A program made the translations under genes and the position numbers. Shown in pieces: positions 26,813-35,661 of a DNA stretch of 64,000 nt; positions within the stretch are counted from its first letter, which is position 1; every line of letters starts with the position of its first letter. The stretch lies in assembly GCA_028865235.1 (NCBI GenBank), contig CP114561.1:3802001-3866000 (forward strand). The letters are read 5' to 3'. The notes beneath the pieces were generated by a model that saw only the letters and a program-made list of their open reading frames with translations, did not search any database and had not been told where the DNA came from. Origin of the DNA: Candidatus Manganitrophus sp. GTDB taxonomy: Bacteria > Nitrospirota > Nitrospiria > SBBL01 > Manganitrophaceae.

Positions 26813-27976
26813 ATGGTTGGTTCCATGATTTCTAATCAAAAGCGGCTTGCGGCCCGGCTTAAGAAAATCAATTCGAATGATCTTGACCTCGAATCCCTTT
26901 TCAACGAGATCTTTTCAGAAGTCAAAAAAGAGATTCCATTTCGGGCGGGATGGTTTTTTCAAACGAGTCCGAATACGTTGCAACTCATCGAATCTGCTCG
27001 GCAGATCTGGAACGGAGTGGCCCCCCCGGAAACGAACGGCGCGAATCCCGGCTCATCGCTCTTCCCGACCGTTCGACAACTGCTGCAAAAAGGGGCGCTC
27101 TGTATGCGGGGAGAGGAATGGTGGAGCCCCTCTCGTCTCAGCAGCCATCCTATTTATCAGAGAGTATTGAAACCCAATCAGCTTCACTTTGCTCTTATCC
27201 TTATTCTTCTGGATACGGAGAAGAAGTGTAGAGGGTACATTACTTTTTGGAGAGAGAAGAATAAAGGCGACTTTACTGAGGAGAATCTTAAGATATTAAG
27301 CCTTGTTTCCCCGATCATCGGAGCTCATCTAGAGAATATGCCTATTTCTCAAAATAATTCAATCGTTTCTGAGATCAGTGAGGAGGAGCTCCATCAGCTT
27401 GTTCGCCGGCGGGCCCAACCCGGTATCCTTATATTGAATCAGGACGGCCACATTCTTTATGTGAACCAGGATGCCAAAAGTCTTCTAGAAGCGCTTACAG
27501 CGAAAAGCCCTTCACCCTCTCCGAATCATAGTCCGCTTCCTCAAATCGTCTATCAACTTTATACCCAGTTTAAGGAAAACATCAACAGTATAGGCCCGGA
27601 CTTGCTTGGGTCGTCCATGCCGACGGTCAACCGAGTTTGCATCCATGAGGGGGTTGTCTTTCTTTTCCGGGCGCTTCTTTTACAGAAGCAAGGAACCAGT
27701 CGGGACTCCATGCATATTATGGTATTAATCGAAAAAGTATCCCAAGGGGTTCGGATTGATCAGTTTGTACAGTCGACAAACTTGACCGAGCGCGAACAGG
27801 CTGTTGTGCGGCTCCTTCTTGAAGGGAAAACGAATAAAGAAGTTGCATCGTGCATGAATATCGGGGAGTATACCGTCAAAGATCATGTCAAAAGAATCAT
27901 GAAAAAATTAAACGTAACGACGCGAGCCGGCATTGTGGCAAAAATTCTTCACCAACACCTCCCTACCCAATCATAG
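26813..27976 (+). CDS. LuxR-type transcriptional regulator with GAF/PAS-like sensor region
   Basis: A 387-residue regulator. The N-terminal 230 residues look like a GAF/PAS-type sensory region (FRAGWFFQTSPNTLQLIE, IEILNQDGHILYVNQDA-like PAS segment). The C terminus (about 325-380) is a GerE/LuxR helix-turn-helix: LTEREQAVVRLLLEGKTNKE, then DHVKRIMKKLNVTTRA. No receiver domain or His kinase is present, so the signal is probably a small molecule. ATG at 26825 is an alternative start. Position at the head of the exopolysaccharide operon suggests it controls that operon. Confidence 0.85.
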   Translation: MVGSMISNQKRLAARLKKINSNDLDLESLFNEIFSEVKKEIPFRAGWFFQTSPNTLQLIESARQIWNGVAPPETNGANPGSSLFPTVRQLLQKGALCMRGEEWWSPSRLSSHPIYQRVLKPNQLHFALILILLDTEKKCRGYITFWREKNKGDFTEENLKILSLVSPIIGAHLENMPISQNNSIVSEISEEELHQLVRRRAQPGILILNQDGHILYVNQDAKSLLEALTAKSPSPSPNHSPLPQIVYQLYTQFKENINSIGPDLLGSSMPTVNRVCIHEGVVFLFRALLLQKQGTSRDSMHIMVLIEKVSQGVRIDQFVQSTNLTEREQAVVRLLLEGKTNKEVASCMNIGEYTVKDHVKRIMKKLNVTTRAGIVAKILHQHLPTQS

Positions 27977-28227
27977 GTAGCATTCCTAGGATCTCAAGAT
28001 TTATCCTTGACCTTCCGAATAATGATATAGATTCAATCTAATCATCCGTCGGGTTGAGAAGCGGAGTGATGTAACAGCTTGCAGTGCCCCCGTGCGGCAT
28101 GGAATCTTTTGGTGGTGCGTCTAACCGAATGGATCACTGGAAATACATGATAAGAAGAGGGTCCCCCCTCTTTTGGGGGGATTGATATTTGGGCGATTAT
28201 CGCTTAGATTGTAACAATGTTTCGGCA
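27977..28227. other. Non-coding region downstream of the luxR-type gene
   Basis: About 250 bases without a credible gene. It holds a C6/G6 hairpin (28162-28168 with 28175-28181, loop tctttt), which could end the regulator transcript but has a weak T-tract. No tRNA-like fold was found. Confidence 0.4.
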
Positions 28228-28325
28228 AGAAAAAGGGTAGCGATGGACGGATCGCTACCCTTTTACCTCCCTGAGTGGTGGTAAACGCTTCTTGTAAGGA
28301 GGGTATCCCGGTGGATGAGATACAT
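28228..28325 (-). ncRNA. Candidate small RNA, copy 1
   Basis: Read on the minus strand, a sigma-70-type promoter is followed by about 97 bases without a gene and a very strong intrinsic terminator. The RNA would start near 28325-28323, form a 5' hairpin (GTATC 28323-28319 with GATAC 28307-28303), carry a C-rich CCCTCCTTA segment that resembles the anti-Shine-Dalgarno tail, and end in a 14-bp stem (28264-28251 with 28244-28231) plus UUUUUCUU. Copy 2 at 28796-28893 shares promoter, 5' hairpin, the GATACCC motif and the terminator arms, while the middle differs. This conservation of RNA parts suggests a real sRNA family. Expression is not shown. Confidence 0.6.
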
Positions 28326-28330
28326 TTATT

Positions 28331-28360
28331 CATATATCATCTTTCAGGAATGCCTGTCAA
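28331..28360 (-). promoter_or_regulatory. Promoter of candidate small RNA copy 1
   Basis: On the minus strand, TTGACA (28360-28355) is separated by 18 bases from TATATG (28336-28331). The same -35, spacer length and near-identical -10 recur in copy 2. Confidence 0.55.
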
Positions 28361-28490
28361 GATTCCCTCCTTTTGAAATTGAAACAATCCTGTGAAGTAT
28401 AGAGGCTCTTACCGGAGCCGTGCTTCGAACCCTGTGAGACAGAGTATTATTATGCCACGATTAACGAACTACCATGTAGGAAGGGCAAGC

Positions 28491-28795
28491 ATGGCGAAAG
28501 AAATCGATCGAGAACGGAGGGAATCAGAGCGGTATGGGCTTCGGACAAAAGTAATGTATGAGCCCTCCGCGGGACTGGACCTTAAAGAAAAGGTGCATGC
28601 TGGAAGAACGATCAATATCAGCAGCGGGGGGTTTGTCTGAAGACGGAAACACCTCTATCGCAATCCCAGATTATACGGGTAAGCATCCCTATCCCAAAAG
28701 TAAACGCGATGTCGCCCACATTGGCAGAGGTGTGTTGGGTAGAGGGGCTGAAGAAGCAAAAGGGATATTGGGTCGGCCTTCGTTTTCTCTTATAA
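28491..28795 (+). CDS. PilZ-domain protein in the exopolysaccharide locus (frameshifted)
   Basis: A PilZ domain of about 101 residues. The RxxxR motif is in RERRESERYGLR and the second motif in NISSGGV, with the cyclic-di-GMP-binding Arg and Ser/Gly residues present. The frame stops after NISSGG because of six G at 28626-28631; seven would read on to a conserved-looking end (VSIPIPKVN, YWVGLRFLL) and stop at 28795. AAGGG precedes the ATG at 28491. It lies between the two candidate small RNA genes and upstream of the export gene, so it may tie polysaccharide export to cyclic di-GMP. Confidence 0.78.
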
Positions 28796-28893
28796 ATAAG
28801 GAAAGGGCAGCGATGGCCAGATCGCTACCCTTTCAGTTTCCTTAATATTGATCGTCCCATAAGGCGGGGTATCTCCACGATGGGGGAGATACA
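28796..28893 (-). ncRNA. Candidate small RNA, copy 2
   Basis: Homologue of the RNA at 28228-28325. The minus-strand RNA would start near 28893, fold a 5' hairpin of 8 bp (GTATCTCC 28892-28885 with GGAGATAC 28876-28869), carry GATACCCCGCCTTA, and end in a stem of 28834-28821 with 28814-28801 followed by UUUCCUUAUUU. The terminator stem differs from copy 1 at one pair, which in the minus-strand RNA becomes a U-G wobble but on the plus strand would be a C-A mismatch. That supports the minus strand as the functional one. Its end abuts the PilZ stop codon. Confidence 0.55.
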
Positions 28894-28898
28894 GGTGC

Positions 28899-28928
28899 TG
28901 TATATCACGATATAAAGACCTGTGTCAA
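28899..28928 (-). promoter_or_regulatory. Promoter of candidate small RNA copy 2
   Basis: On the minus strand, TTGACA (28928-28923) is separated by 18 bases from TATACA (28904-28899), matching the layout of copy 1. Confidence 0.55.
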
Positions 28929-28929
28929 T

Positions 28930-28971
28930 ATCCCCTCCTCCCGCACCCGCGAGTTGGACGAGGGGATTTTT
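28930..28971 (+). promoter_or_regulatory. Hairpin in the leader of the export gene
   Basis: An 8-bp stem, atcccctc (28930-28937) with gaggggat (28960-28967), is followed by TTTTTG and ends a few bases before the ATG of the export gene. It could be an attenuating terminator. The 3' arm also contains GAGGGG, a possible ribosome site for ATG 28976, so it might act on translation instead. Confidence 0.45.
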
Positions 28972-28975
28972 GTTT

Positions 28976-29614
28976 ATGACTGGAGGAAATGTGTCTGTCG
29001 GAAAGTATTTCATCGGGATCTTTTTAGGGTTGGTTCTACTGACGAATGGCGCCTGCGCCAAACGCCAAGGAACGGTTTCTCAATCTGAGAATCAAACGGC
29101 GGAGATGCAGGAATCGACCATTTCAGCCTCTGGAGAATATATTCTTGGCGCGGAAGATGTCGTAGAAATCCTTGTATGGAAAAATGAAGCGCTTTCCCGG
29201 ACGGTGTCGATCCGTCCCGATGGTAAGATTTCACTTCCGATTATCGGTGATTTACAGGCGGCCGGCTTGTCAGCAACGCAGTTGCGCGATTCAATCAAAG
29301 AACATCTGCAGGAGTTCAAAGAAACCCCCGAGGTCTCGGTCATCATCCGAGAAGTCAACAGTCTGGCCGTTTTTATCCTGGGAGAGGTCGCCCGTCCCGG
29401 AAAACTTCAGCTGAGAAGCGAGACGACCCTCCTTCAGGCCTTGTCCTTATCGGGCGGGTTCACCCAGTATGCAGATCCGGATAACATTCTCCTCTTGCGG
29501 AGAGAGAGGGGTGGTGAGACGCGGATCCGCGTCCGCTACAAAGACATCGTCAATGGCAGGAATCCCGACGGAAATGTTCTTCTCCGTCGGGGGGATACCA
29601 TTTTAGTTCCATAA
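28976..29614 (+). CDS. Polysaccharide export protein (Wza/EpsE type)
   Basis: An outer-membrane export protein of about 212 residues, matching the short form found in exosortase A loci. A signal peptide with a weak lipobox (TNGAC) is followed by a Poly_export domain (YILGAEDVVEILVWKNEALS ... IRPDGKISLPIIGDL) and a SLBB repeat (VFILGEVARPGKLQL). Such proteins form the outer-membrane channel for the polymer. A GTG at 28991 with GGAGG four bases upstream is a strong rival start. It heads the export genes, with the chain-length determinant next. Confidence 0.88.
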   Translation: MTGGNVSVGKYFIGIFLGLVLLTNGACAKRQGTVSQSENQTAEMQESTISASGEYILGAEDVVEILVWKNEALSRTVSIRPDGKISLPIIGDLQAAGLSATQLRDSIKEHLQEFKETPEVSVIIREVNSLAVFILGEVARPGKLQLRSETTLLQALSLSGGFTQYADPDNILLLRRERGGETRIRVRYKDIVNGRNPDGNVLLRRGDTILVP

Positions 29615-29667
29615 CTTTTCACGGCTCACGACGTAAAAACAAGAATCAATCCGTAGCGAAGGATAGA

Positions 29668-31317
29668 ATGAAGATGGAAGAGACGAACCAAGATCTTCTA
29701 CAGCTTGTACGCGATTACCTTGGGATGATTTGGCGCCAAAAAATGTGGATCATCCTTCCGCTGATCGGAGGGATCCTCATCGCCGGTATTCTGATCGTGA
29801 AATTGCCCAAAATCTATCGATCCACGACGCTCATCCTAGTGGAAGCGCAGAAGGTTCCGGAGGAGTATGTCAAGTCGGCCGTCTCCGGGACGGTGGAAGG
29901 CCGCCTTTCGACCATCCAGCAGCAGATCATGAGCCGGAGCCTTATTGAAAAAATTATCAATAAGTTTGGTCTCTATCCGGAAAATTCCAACGGAGTGATC
30001 ACGGAAGAAGCGATCGGGAGGATGCGAAACAATATTGAAGTCAGAACGACTGTAGCGAGGAACAACAATATCGAAGCCTTTTCCCTTTCTTTTCAGGGAA
30101 AAGATCCGGTGATGGTGATGAATGTGACCAACGAGCTCGCTTCTCTTTTTATCGAGGAGAATCTGAAGATCCGAGAGCAGTTGGTGGAAGGGACCACTGA
30201 ATTTCTCGATAACGAGTTAAAAAACTTGAAAGAGACGTTGGAGCGGCAGGAGGCCCGGATCGGGGAGTTCAAACGGATGAATATGGGAGAACTTCCCCAG
30301 CAGCTGGAGGCGAATCTTCGTTCGCTCGATCGGATTCAGTCGGACCTTCTGGCGACTCAATTGGCCAAACGATCCGCACAAGACCGAAAACTGGTTCTTG
30401 AGAAAACAATCGAACTGACGCGGCAACGGATCGAGAGGGCAGCCAATCAGGAACGGGGAATCGAAGACAATGCCCTTCTCGAATCGGGGATCGCACCTCC
30501 TACCACAGAGAGAGCCCCCTCTCAGCAGATGCTTAAATTGATCCAAAAAAAAATGGATCTTGCCAATCTGCAGACGGAATATAAGGAGACTTATCCCGAT
30601 ATTATTATGCTGAAGCGGGAGATTCAAGAGCTGGAGGATCAAGTCGCCCTCACCGAGATGAGCGAGGCGGGAACGCTCCCGGCGGGATTGAGAGAGCCGG
30701 GCCAAAGCAACCAGAACGATCGAAGAAGAGCGCCGTTGAGGGTGCCGATGGGCTTTGAGCTGGAGCGGGCGCACATCGCCGAAAGCCAAAGGCAGATTCA
30801 GGCGATTGAAGTGGAACTGAACACACTGACAGAGCGAGAGATCGGACTTCAACGACAGATTCAACTCTATGAGAGACGGGTCGAAAGTGTGCCGGCCCGG
30901 GAGCAGGAACTCGCTGTTTTGGAGCGAGACTATGAAAACACCAAGAAAAACTATGAGTCGCTCCTTGACAAGAAGTTAAACGCGCAAATCTCCGAAAACC
31001 TCGAAAAGCGGCAAAAGGGAGAGCAGTTCCGTATTCTGGATCCGGCCAATCTTCCGGAAAGACCTTTCAAGCCGGTTCCGCTTCAAATTGGTTTGATGGG
31101 AATTGCCGGCGGGCTGGGGTTGGGCGTTGCGCTTGCTTTTATTCGCGAGAAACTCGACAGCTCCATCCGCAAGCCTGAGGAAGTGGAACGGATTACGTCC
31201 GTGCCGGTCCTTGCCTCGATTCCGGATTTCGACGAAGAACTGATGATCACTGAGAAGTACTTGAGCAAAACCGCGGTGAATGATGAGAAAACAAATGGCA
31301 AAACGAGTCATACCTGA
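29668..31317 (+). CDS. Polysaccharide chain-length determinant (Wzz/GNVR type)
   Basis: A 549-residue inner-membrane polysaccharide co-polymerase. It has an N-terminal membrane helix (IILPLIGGILIAGILIV), a Wzz domain, a long periplasmic coiled coil (about residues 160-430) and a second membrane helix near the C terminus (IGLMGIAGGLGLGVALAF) preceded by the Pro-rich LPERPFKPVP motif. It sets polymer length together with the following kinase, with whose gene it overlaps by 38 bases. It corresponds to the chain-length protein of exosortase A loci. Confidence 0.9.
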   Translation: MKMEETNQDLLQLVRDYLGMIWRQKMWIILPLIGGILIAGILIVKLPKIYRSTTLILVEAQKVPEEYVKSAVSGTVEGRLSTIQQQIMSRSLIEKIINKFGLYPENSNGVITEEAIGRMRNNIEVRTTVARNNNIEAFSLSFQGKDPVMVMNVTNELASLFIEENLKIREQLVEGTTEFLDNELKNLKETLERQEARIGEFKRMNMGELPQQLEANLRSLDRIQSDLLATQLAKRSAQDRKLVLEKTIELTRQRIERAANQERGIEDNALLESGIAPPTTERAPSQQMLKLIQKKMDLANLQTEYKETYPDIIMLKREIQELEDQVALTEMSEAGTLPAGLREPGQSNQNDRRRAPLRVPMGFELERAHIAESQRQIQAIEVELNTLTEREIGLQRQIQLYERRVESVPAREQELAVLERDYENTKKNYESLLDKKLNAQISENLEKRQKGEQFRILDPANLPERPFKPVPLQIGLMGIAGGLGLGVALAFIREKLDSSIRKPEEVERITSVPVLASIPDFDEELMITEKYLSKTAVNDEKTNGKTSHT

Positions 31318-31990
31318 TTTTCAGGAAGGAAAGGGGGAGGAGTTGGTGACCTTGACCCGACGGGCTTCCCTTGCCTCCGATCGGTACCGAATGCTTTTTG
31401 CAAAGGTGGATCAACTTTGCCGTACACCGGAGAAAAAGTTGATCGCTCTGACCAGCTCGATCAAAGGGGGAGGGAAAACAACCACCACAGCTAATCTTGC
31501 GGTTGTGGCTGCCCGGGACTTTGGGAAGCGGTGCCTGGTTATTGACGGCGATTTTAAAAACCCGACGTTGGCAAAAAAGTTCGCCATGCCGGACGAATCG
31601 GGTTTGATCGACGTCATCGAGGGAAAGGTCCAGCTTGGAAACGCGCTGAAAAGAGGGCCGGTCGAGAATTTGGCCATTCTCCCGATGGGACACCGATCGG
31701 GCAAAGAGAATAATATATGGACGACGGAAGAGATTAAGCATGTTTTGACCGAAGTGCGGGCTTGGTTTGATTACGTTTGGATTGATGCCCCGCCGATTCT
31801 TCCCCTTTTTGATATGAGCTTCATTTCGGATTCGGTCGACGGCACCCTGATTGTGGTCCGAGCCGGTGAGGTTCCCGAGCAGGTTCTTGCCCAGGCAATC
31901 AAATCACTCGGTTCTTCGAAGATTATTGGAAGCGTTCTCAACAGAGCCAAGATGGATTGGCCTTCCCGGTATTATGAGTATGGATATTAG
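31280..31990 (+). CDS. CpsD/CapB-type tyrosine kinase-like ATPase
   Basis: A 236-residue P-loop ATPase that pairs with the chain-length protein. Walker A is SSIKGGGKTTTT, Walker A' is LVIDGDFKNP and Walker B is YVWIDAPP. The C terminus carries clustered tyrosines (YYEYGY), the usual autophosphorylation site of bacterial tyrosine kinases. It lacks its own membrane part, as in split Wzc systems. ATG at 31295 is an alternative start. Phosphorylation state would control polymer assembly. Confidence 0.9.
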   Translation: MMRKQMAKRVIPDFQEGKGEELVTLTRRASLASDRYRMLFAKVDQLCRTPEKKLIALTSSIKGGGKTTTTANLAVVAARDFGKRCLVIDGDFKNPTLAKKFAMPDESGLIDVIEGKVQLGNALKRGPVENLAILPMGHRSGKENNIWTTEEIKHVLTEVRAWFDYVWIDAPPILPLFDMSFISDSVDGTLIVVRAGEVPEQVLAQAIKSLGSSKIIGSVLNRAKMDWPSRYYEYGY

Positions 31991-32070
31991 CAGACAGCAG
32001 TAACGGGCATCAAAACATCGCGTTGTTGGTTTTTCAAGCATTTTGACCTTCTTTCTGGTGGATTTGGAAA

Positions 32071-33405
32071 ATGATTCGGATTTTTAATCGTTATCTCCCG
32101 ATTCGGGATACCGTTTACTTCGTTTTGGAAAATGCCCTCATCCTTCTCTTTCTGATGTGGTCTACGACCATGGGTAGCGGGTGGCCCAATTTAATCTTGG
32201 TTCCGCTCGTCGTCCAGGTTTGTCTCTATTACAATGAACTGCATCCCTCCTTCCCCCGATTTTCACTGAAAGAGTTCTGGGTAAAGCATCTTCAGTCGAT
32301 CTTGCTGGCGGGGGGAATTCTCTTTGGAATTTACCTGGTCACCCCTGTTGAGATCGCATCAACAGCCCGTTTCTGGAAGCACCTTGCTTTTTCCCCCTTT
32401 ATCCTGATCGGACTTCGTCTCGGGTACCAGGCGCTGGTCGCCGTGCGGCAATGGGAAACCCCTGTTCTCATCATCGGATCGGGACAGGTTGCGACGCTTT
32501 TGATGGATACGCTGAGTCGACACCGGAATTTGGGTTATCGGCCCGTTCAATTCAAATGGGATTTAGGCGCCCCGGATAAGCTGGGAGAAGAATGGGAAAA
32601 ACTGGGGAATGTGCTCGGGATGCATCAGGTCCGCAAGGTGGTGATCGCATTGAATGACCGGCGCAGGCAGCTTCCGGTCGAGGCGCTCCTCAACCTTCGG
32701 GTGCAAGGGGTCGAGGTGATCGAAGGCGTTTCTTTTTATGAGCAGATTTCGGGAAAGATCCTTGTGAAACCCCTTCGGCCAAGCAGCCTGATCTTCAGCG
32801 AAGGATTCAACCGGATGAGGATTATGCACCTATCGAAGCGCGCGCTGGATATTTTTCTCGCCTCTATCGGCTCGATCGTTTCCTTGCCGATCTTTGCGAT
32901 CCTCGCCGTTTTGATCAAGCTCGATTCGAGGGGGCCGATCTTTTATCGCCAGGAGCGGGTGGGAGAGAAGGGAAAAACCTTCATGGTGATTAAATTCCGC
33001 TCGATGCGCCAGGACGCCGAAACAAAAACGGGGCCGGTCTGGGCCAGTGAAAACGACCCGCGCGTGACGCGACTGGGAAGGATCATGCGGTTGCTTCGTC
33101 TCGATGAGATTCCTCAGATGATCAACGTCCTGAAGGGAGAAATGAGCTTTGTCGGCCCGCGGCCCGAAAGGCCGGTCTTCGTAGACCAGCTTCGGAAGAA
33201 AATCCCCTATTATGACCTTCGCTTTACCGTCAAGCCCGGGCTCACCGGCTGGGCTCAGATTAAATATCAATATGGATCGACCGAAGAAGACGCCCTGGAA
33301 AAGCTCCAATATGATCTCTACTACATCAAGCATCTTTCTCCCTTCTTTGACCTGACCATCGTCATGGAGACCATTCAGGTGATCTTGGGAGGAAAGGGAC
33401 GATGA
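32071..33405 (+). CDS. Polyprenyl-phosphate sugar phosphotransferase (initiating enzyme)
   Basis: A 444-residue integral membrane enzyme that puts the first sugar phosphate on undecaprenyl phosphate. The N-terminal half has several membrane helices and a CoA-binding-like domain (VLIIGSGQVATLLMD). The C-terminal catalytic domain shows KRALDIFLASIG, GPIFYRQERVGEKGK, FRSMRQDAE, RLDEIPQMINVLKGEMSFVGPRPE and KPGLTGWAQ. It matches the EpsB-type sugar transferase of exosortase A loci. The gene follows the kinase after 80 bases. Confidence 0.92.
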   Translation: MIRIFNRYLPIRDTVYFVLENALILLFLMWSTTMGSGWPNLILVPLVVQVCLYYNELHPSFPRFSLKEFWVKHLQSILLAGGILFGIYLVTPVEIASTARFWKHLAFSPFILIGLRLGYQALVAVRQWETPVLIIGSGQVATLLMDTLSRHRNLGYRPVQFKWDLGAPDKLGEEWEKLGNVLGMHQVRKVVIALNDRRRQLPVEALLNLRVQGVEVIEGVSFYEQISGKILVKPLRPSSLIFSEGFNRMRIMHLSKRALDIFLASIGSIVSLPIFAILAVLIKLDSRGPIFYRQERVGEKGKTFMVIKFRSMRQDAETKTGPVWASENDPRVTRLGRIMRLLRLDEIPQMINVLKGEMSFVGPRPERPVFVDQLRKKIPYYDLRFTVKPGLTGWAQIKYQYGSTEEDALEKLQYDLYYIKHLSPFFDLTIVMETIQVILGGKGR

Positions 33406-33415
33406 AGCGGCGCGG

Positions 33416-34683
33416 ATGTGGGGGGGAGCGAGCCGGAGAACGGGGAACCGATTGAGGGCGCACAATACCCGACACCCCCTTTTTTTCTCAAGACGCTTTA
33501 GAGGGTGGGTTCGATGGATCACACCGGTTTTGGTTCTCCTCATCGGTTTTCATGAAAACGCCGAGGGGATCAGCACGCTTTCCCCTTCTCTCGCCCTTTC
33601 GGAAAGATACAGCGACAATTTTTTCTTCTCGGAAATAGAGGCCAATCGAGAGGGTGATTTCACGACAATGGTGGGTCCGCAATTGACGTTGACTGTCAAC
33701 GAAAGGAATTGGAATATATCTGCAAGGTATGAGGGGACTGCGGAGTTCCATGGTCGCCATCCGGAAGAGAACCAGTATGGGCAAACGCTTGGGGTGGATC
33801 TTCATCTTCCATTCGTTTCACAGCGGGTCAGAGGGCTCGATGTCCGCATCACTGAAAGTGTCGCTTATGTACCGGAGCTTCCCGCTTTTTCTTTCGGTCG
33901 GAGCGGCGATCCTCTCTCGCCGGAAGCCAACCAGGGGATTCAGGTCGGCCGGATCAACACGTTTCGAAACCGCGCCGGGGTGACCCTCGGTTATGGCTGG
34001 ACCCCTCTCTTCAGCACGGCTCTTTCCTATTCCCATCTCATCAACCGGTATCAGGGAGGGGCTCTGGAGGATTATGTCGTCCATGAAGGGGGGCTCAGCG
34101 GTCACTACCAGGCATCTCGAAACCTTCAATGGAGGGTCTCTTATTCGTCTTCCCTCAACGATTATGAAGGCGCCGATTCGGTCCTGGCGCATCGATTTGA
34201 CATCGGAGAGCTTTATCAGTTCAGTCCGACTTTTAGAGTGAATATCGGGGCGGGCGCCGCGCTCCTCCCAGGGGACTCGACGCAGTGGACATTGAGCGCG
34301 GCGATAGAAAAGGCCGGTCCGTTTGGAAGCGTCTCGCTTCAATACAACCGCGGAATCGGAACCGGCGGCGGGGTGACGACGACGCCGACCCTCACCCAAA
34401 ATCTGGTGGCCGAGGTCACGCAGGCCCTGGGACGGTCGGCATCGGTCTCCCTCCGTCTCGGCTACGGCGCCAACGAAGCCCTTTCCGGGTCTTCTATGGA
34501 GATCTCCACCCAGGAGGTCGGGATAGGAATGGAGGTAAGCCTCCTCTCCTGGCTGAACGGAGGGGTGAATTATTCCTATTTGAACCAGCGGACGGAAGGG
34601 GGGAGACTGATCGGGGCGCCCGGAGGAATATGGTGTTGGTTACCCTGACGGCCGCGGCGCCGCCGTTGAGGATCATGCAGTAA
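33416..34683 (+). CDS. Outer-membrane beta-barrel protein of the exosortase locus
   Basis: A protein of about 420 residues with an N-terminal hydrophobic export signal (VRWITPVLVLLIGF) and alternating aromatic/polar strands throughout (LSPSLALSERYSDNFFFSE, ISARYEGTAEFHG, VSLRLGYGANEAL). It resembles the PEP-CTERM-associated outer-membrane proteins that occur at this place in other loci, perhaps serving in polymer passage. The listed frame ends early at 34648 in GIWCWLP; one extra base near 34622-34628 would read to 34683 with NMVLVTLTAAAPPL, a more natural last strand. The start is uncertain, with TTG 33452 possible. Confidence 0.7.
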
Positions 34684-34708
34684 AATAGAGACGAGGATGG
34701 GGCAAGCG

Positions 34709-35614
34709 ATGAACGGTCGGTTGAACGCACTGACGATAGATGTTGAAGATTATTATCAGGTCTCCGGTTTTGAGTCTCACATCCGGTTCGAGCAATGGCC
34801 CGATTATGAGAGCCGGGTGGTCGGAAACACCTGGCGTCTTCTTGAGATGCTTCATTTTCATCGGGTGAAGGCCACCTTTTTCACCCTCGGGTGGATTGCG
34901 GAGCGATACCCCCAGGTTGTCCTTGCCATCCATAAAGAGGGTCATGAAATCGCCTCTCACGGCTATCGACACCGCCTCGTTTACAACATGAGCCGGGAGG
35001 AGTTTCGGCAGGACACCGAACGGTCGAAAGGGATTTTGGAAGACCTCTGCGGGGCGCCGGTTGTCGGTTATCGGGCGGCGAGTTATTCGATCATCCAAGA
35101 GACCCTCTGGGCCCTGGATGTCTTGCACGAATTAGGGTTTCAATATGATTCGAGTATCTTCCCGATCCACCACGACCGCTATGGAATTCCGGACGCGTCC
35201 CGCTTCCCTTATTACCATATGCTTTCGGAGGGACGAAAACTGTTAGAGTTTCCATTGTCGACGGTCCGGTTTATGGGGCGCAATGTCCCGATTGCGGGGG
35301 GAGGATATCTTCGCCTTTTCCCTTATCGGTTCATCCAGTGGGGAATCCGGCAAATCAACGAACGGGAAAACGCGCCGGCGAATATCTATCTGCATCCGTG
35401 GGAGATCGATCCGAGCCAACCGCGGATAAACGGATCACGGCTTTCGCAGTTTCGGCATTATCTTAATCTTGATAAGACGGAATCGCGCCTCCGACAGCTT
35501 CTCCTTGATTTCCGCTTCGCGCCGCTGCGGCGGCTGAAGGAAGAGATCGAAGACCAAAATCGGCCTGCAGAACCGGAAAAGCAGCAGAGCGTTCCGATCG
35601 AGAATCGAGGTTAA
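34709..35614 (+). CDS. XrtA-associated polysaccharide deacetylase
   Basis: A 301-residue NodB-type deacetylase with the C-terminal DUF3473-like region found in exosortase A loci. Motifs are LTIDVEDYYQ (metal Asp), SHGYRHRLVY (two metal His), YRAASYSI and HPWEIDPSQPR. It should remove N-acetyl groups from the nascent polymer. There is no signal peptide, so it may act before export or on lipid-linked units. ATG at 34709 has a GGGG site; ATG at 34697 is an alternative. Confidence 0.9.
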   Translation: MNGRLNALTIDVEDYYQVSGFESHIRFEQWPDYESRVVGNTWRLLEMLHFHRVKATFFTLGWIAERYPQVVLAIHKEGHEIASHGYRHRLVYNMSREEFRQDTERSKGILEDLCGAPVVGYRAASYSIIQETLWALDVLHELGFQYDSSIFPIHHDRYGIPDASRFPYYHMLSEGRKLLEFPLSTVRFMGRNVPIAGGGYLRLFPYRFIQWGIRQINERENAPANIYLHPWEIDPSQPRINGSRLSQFRHYLNLDKTESRLRQLLLDFRFAPLRRLKEEIEDQNRPAEPEKQQSVPIENRG

Positions 35615-35661
35615 CCCCGATTTATTTCCTCGGACTCTCATGGGTTCGAGTGGAGAAACAA

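Noticed and set aside
28235-28330. Cyclic-di-GMP (GEMM) riboswitch before the PilZ gene
   Set aside because: The structured region lacks the GEMM core on both strands, and on the minus strand it ends in a terminator with no downstream gene of its own; a free-standing RNA fits better.
28121-28333. A 70-codon minus-strand frame over small RNA copy 1
   Set aside because: It has no ribosome site, runs through the terminator hairpin and is not preserved in copy 2.
28558-28845. Separate 95-codon gene downstream of PilZ
   Set aside because: It is the wrong frame across the PilZ end; adding one G to the run at 28626 gives a conserved PilZ ending instead.
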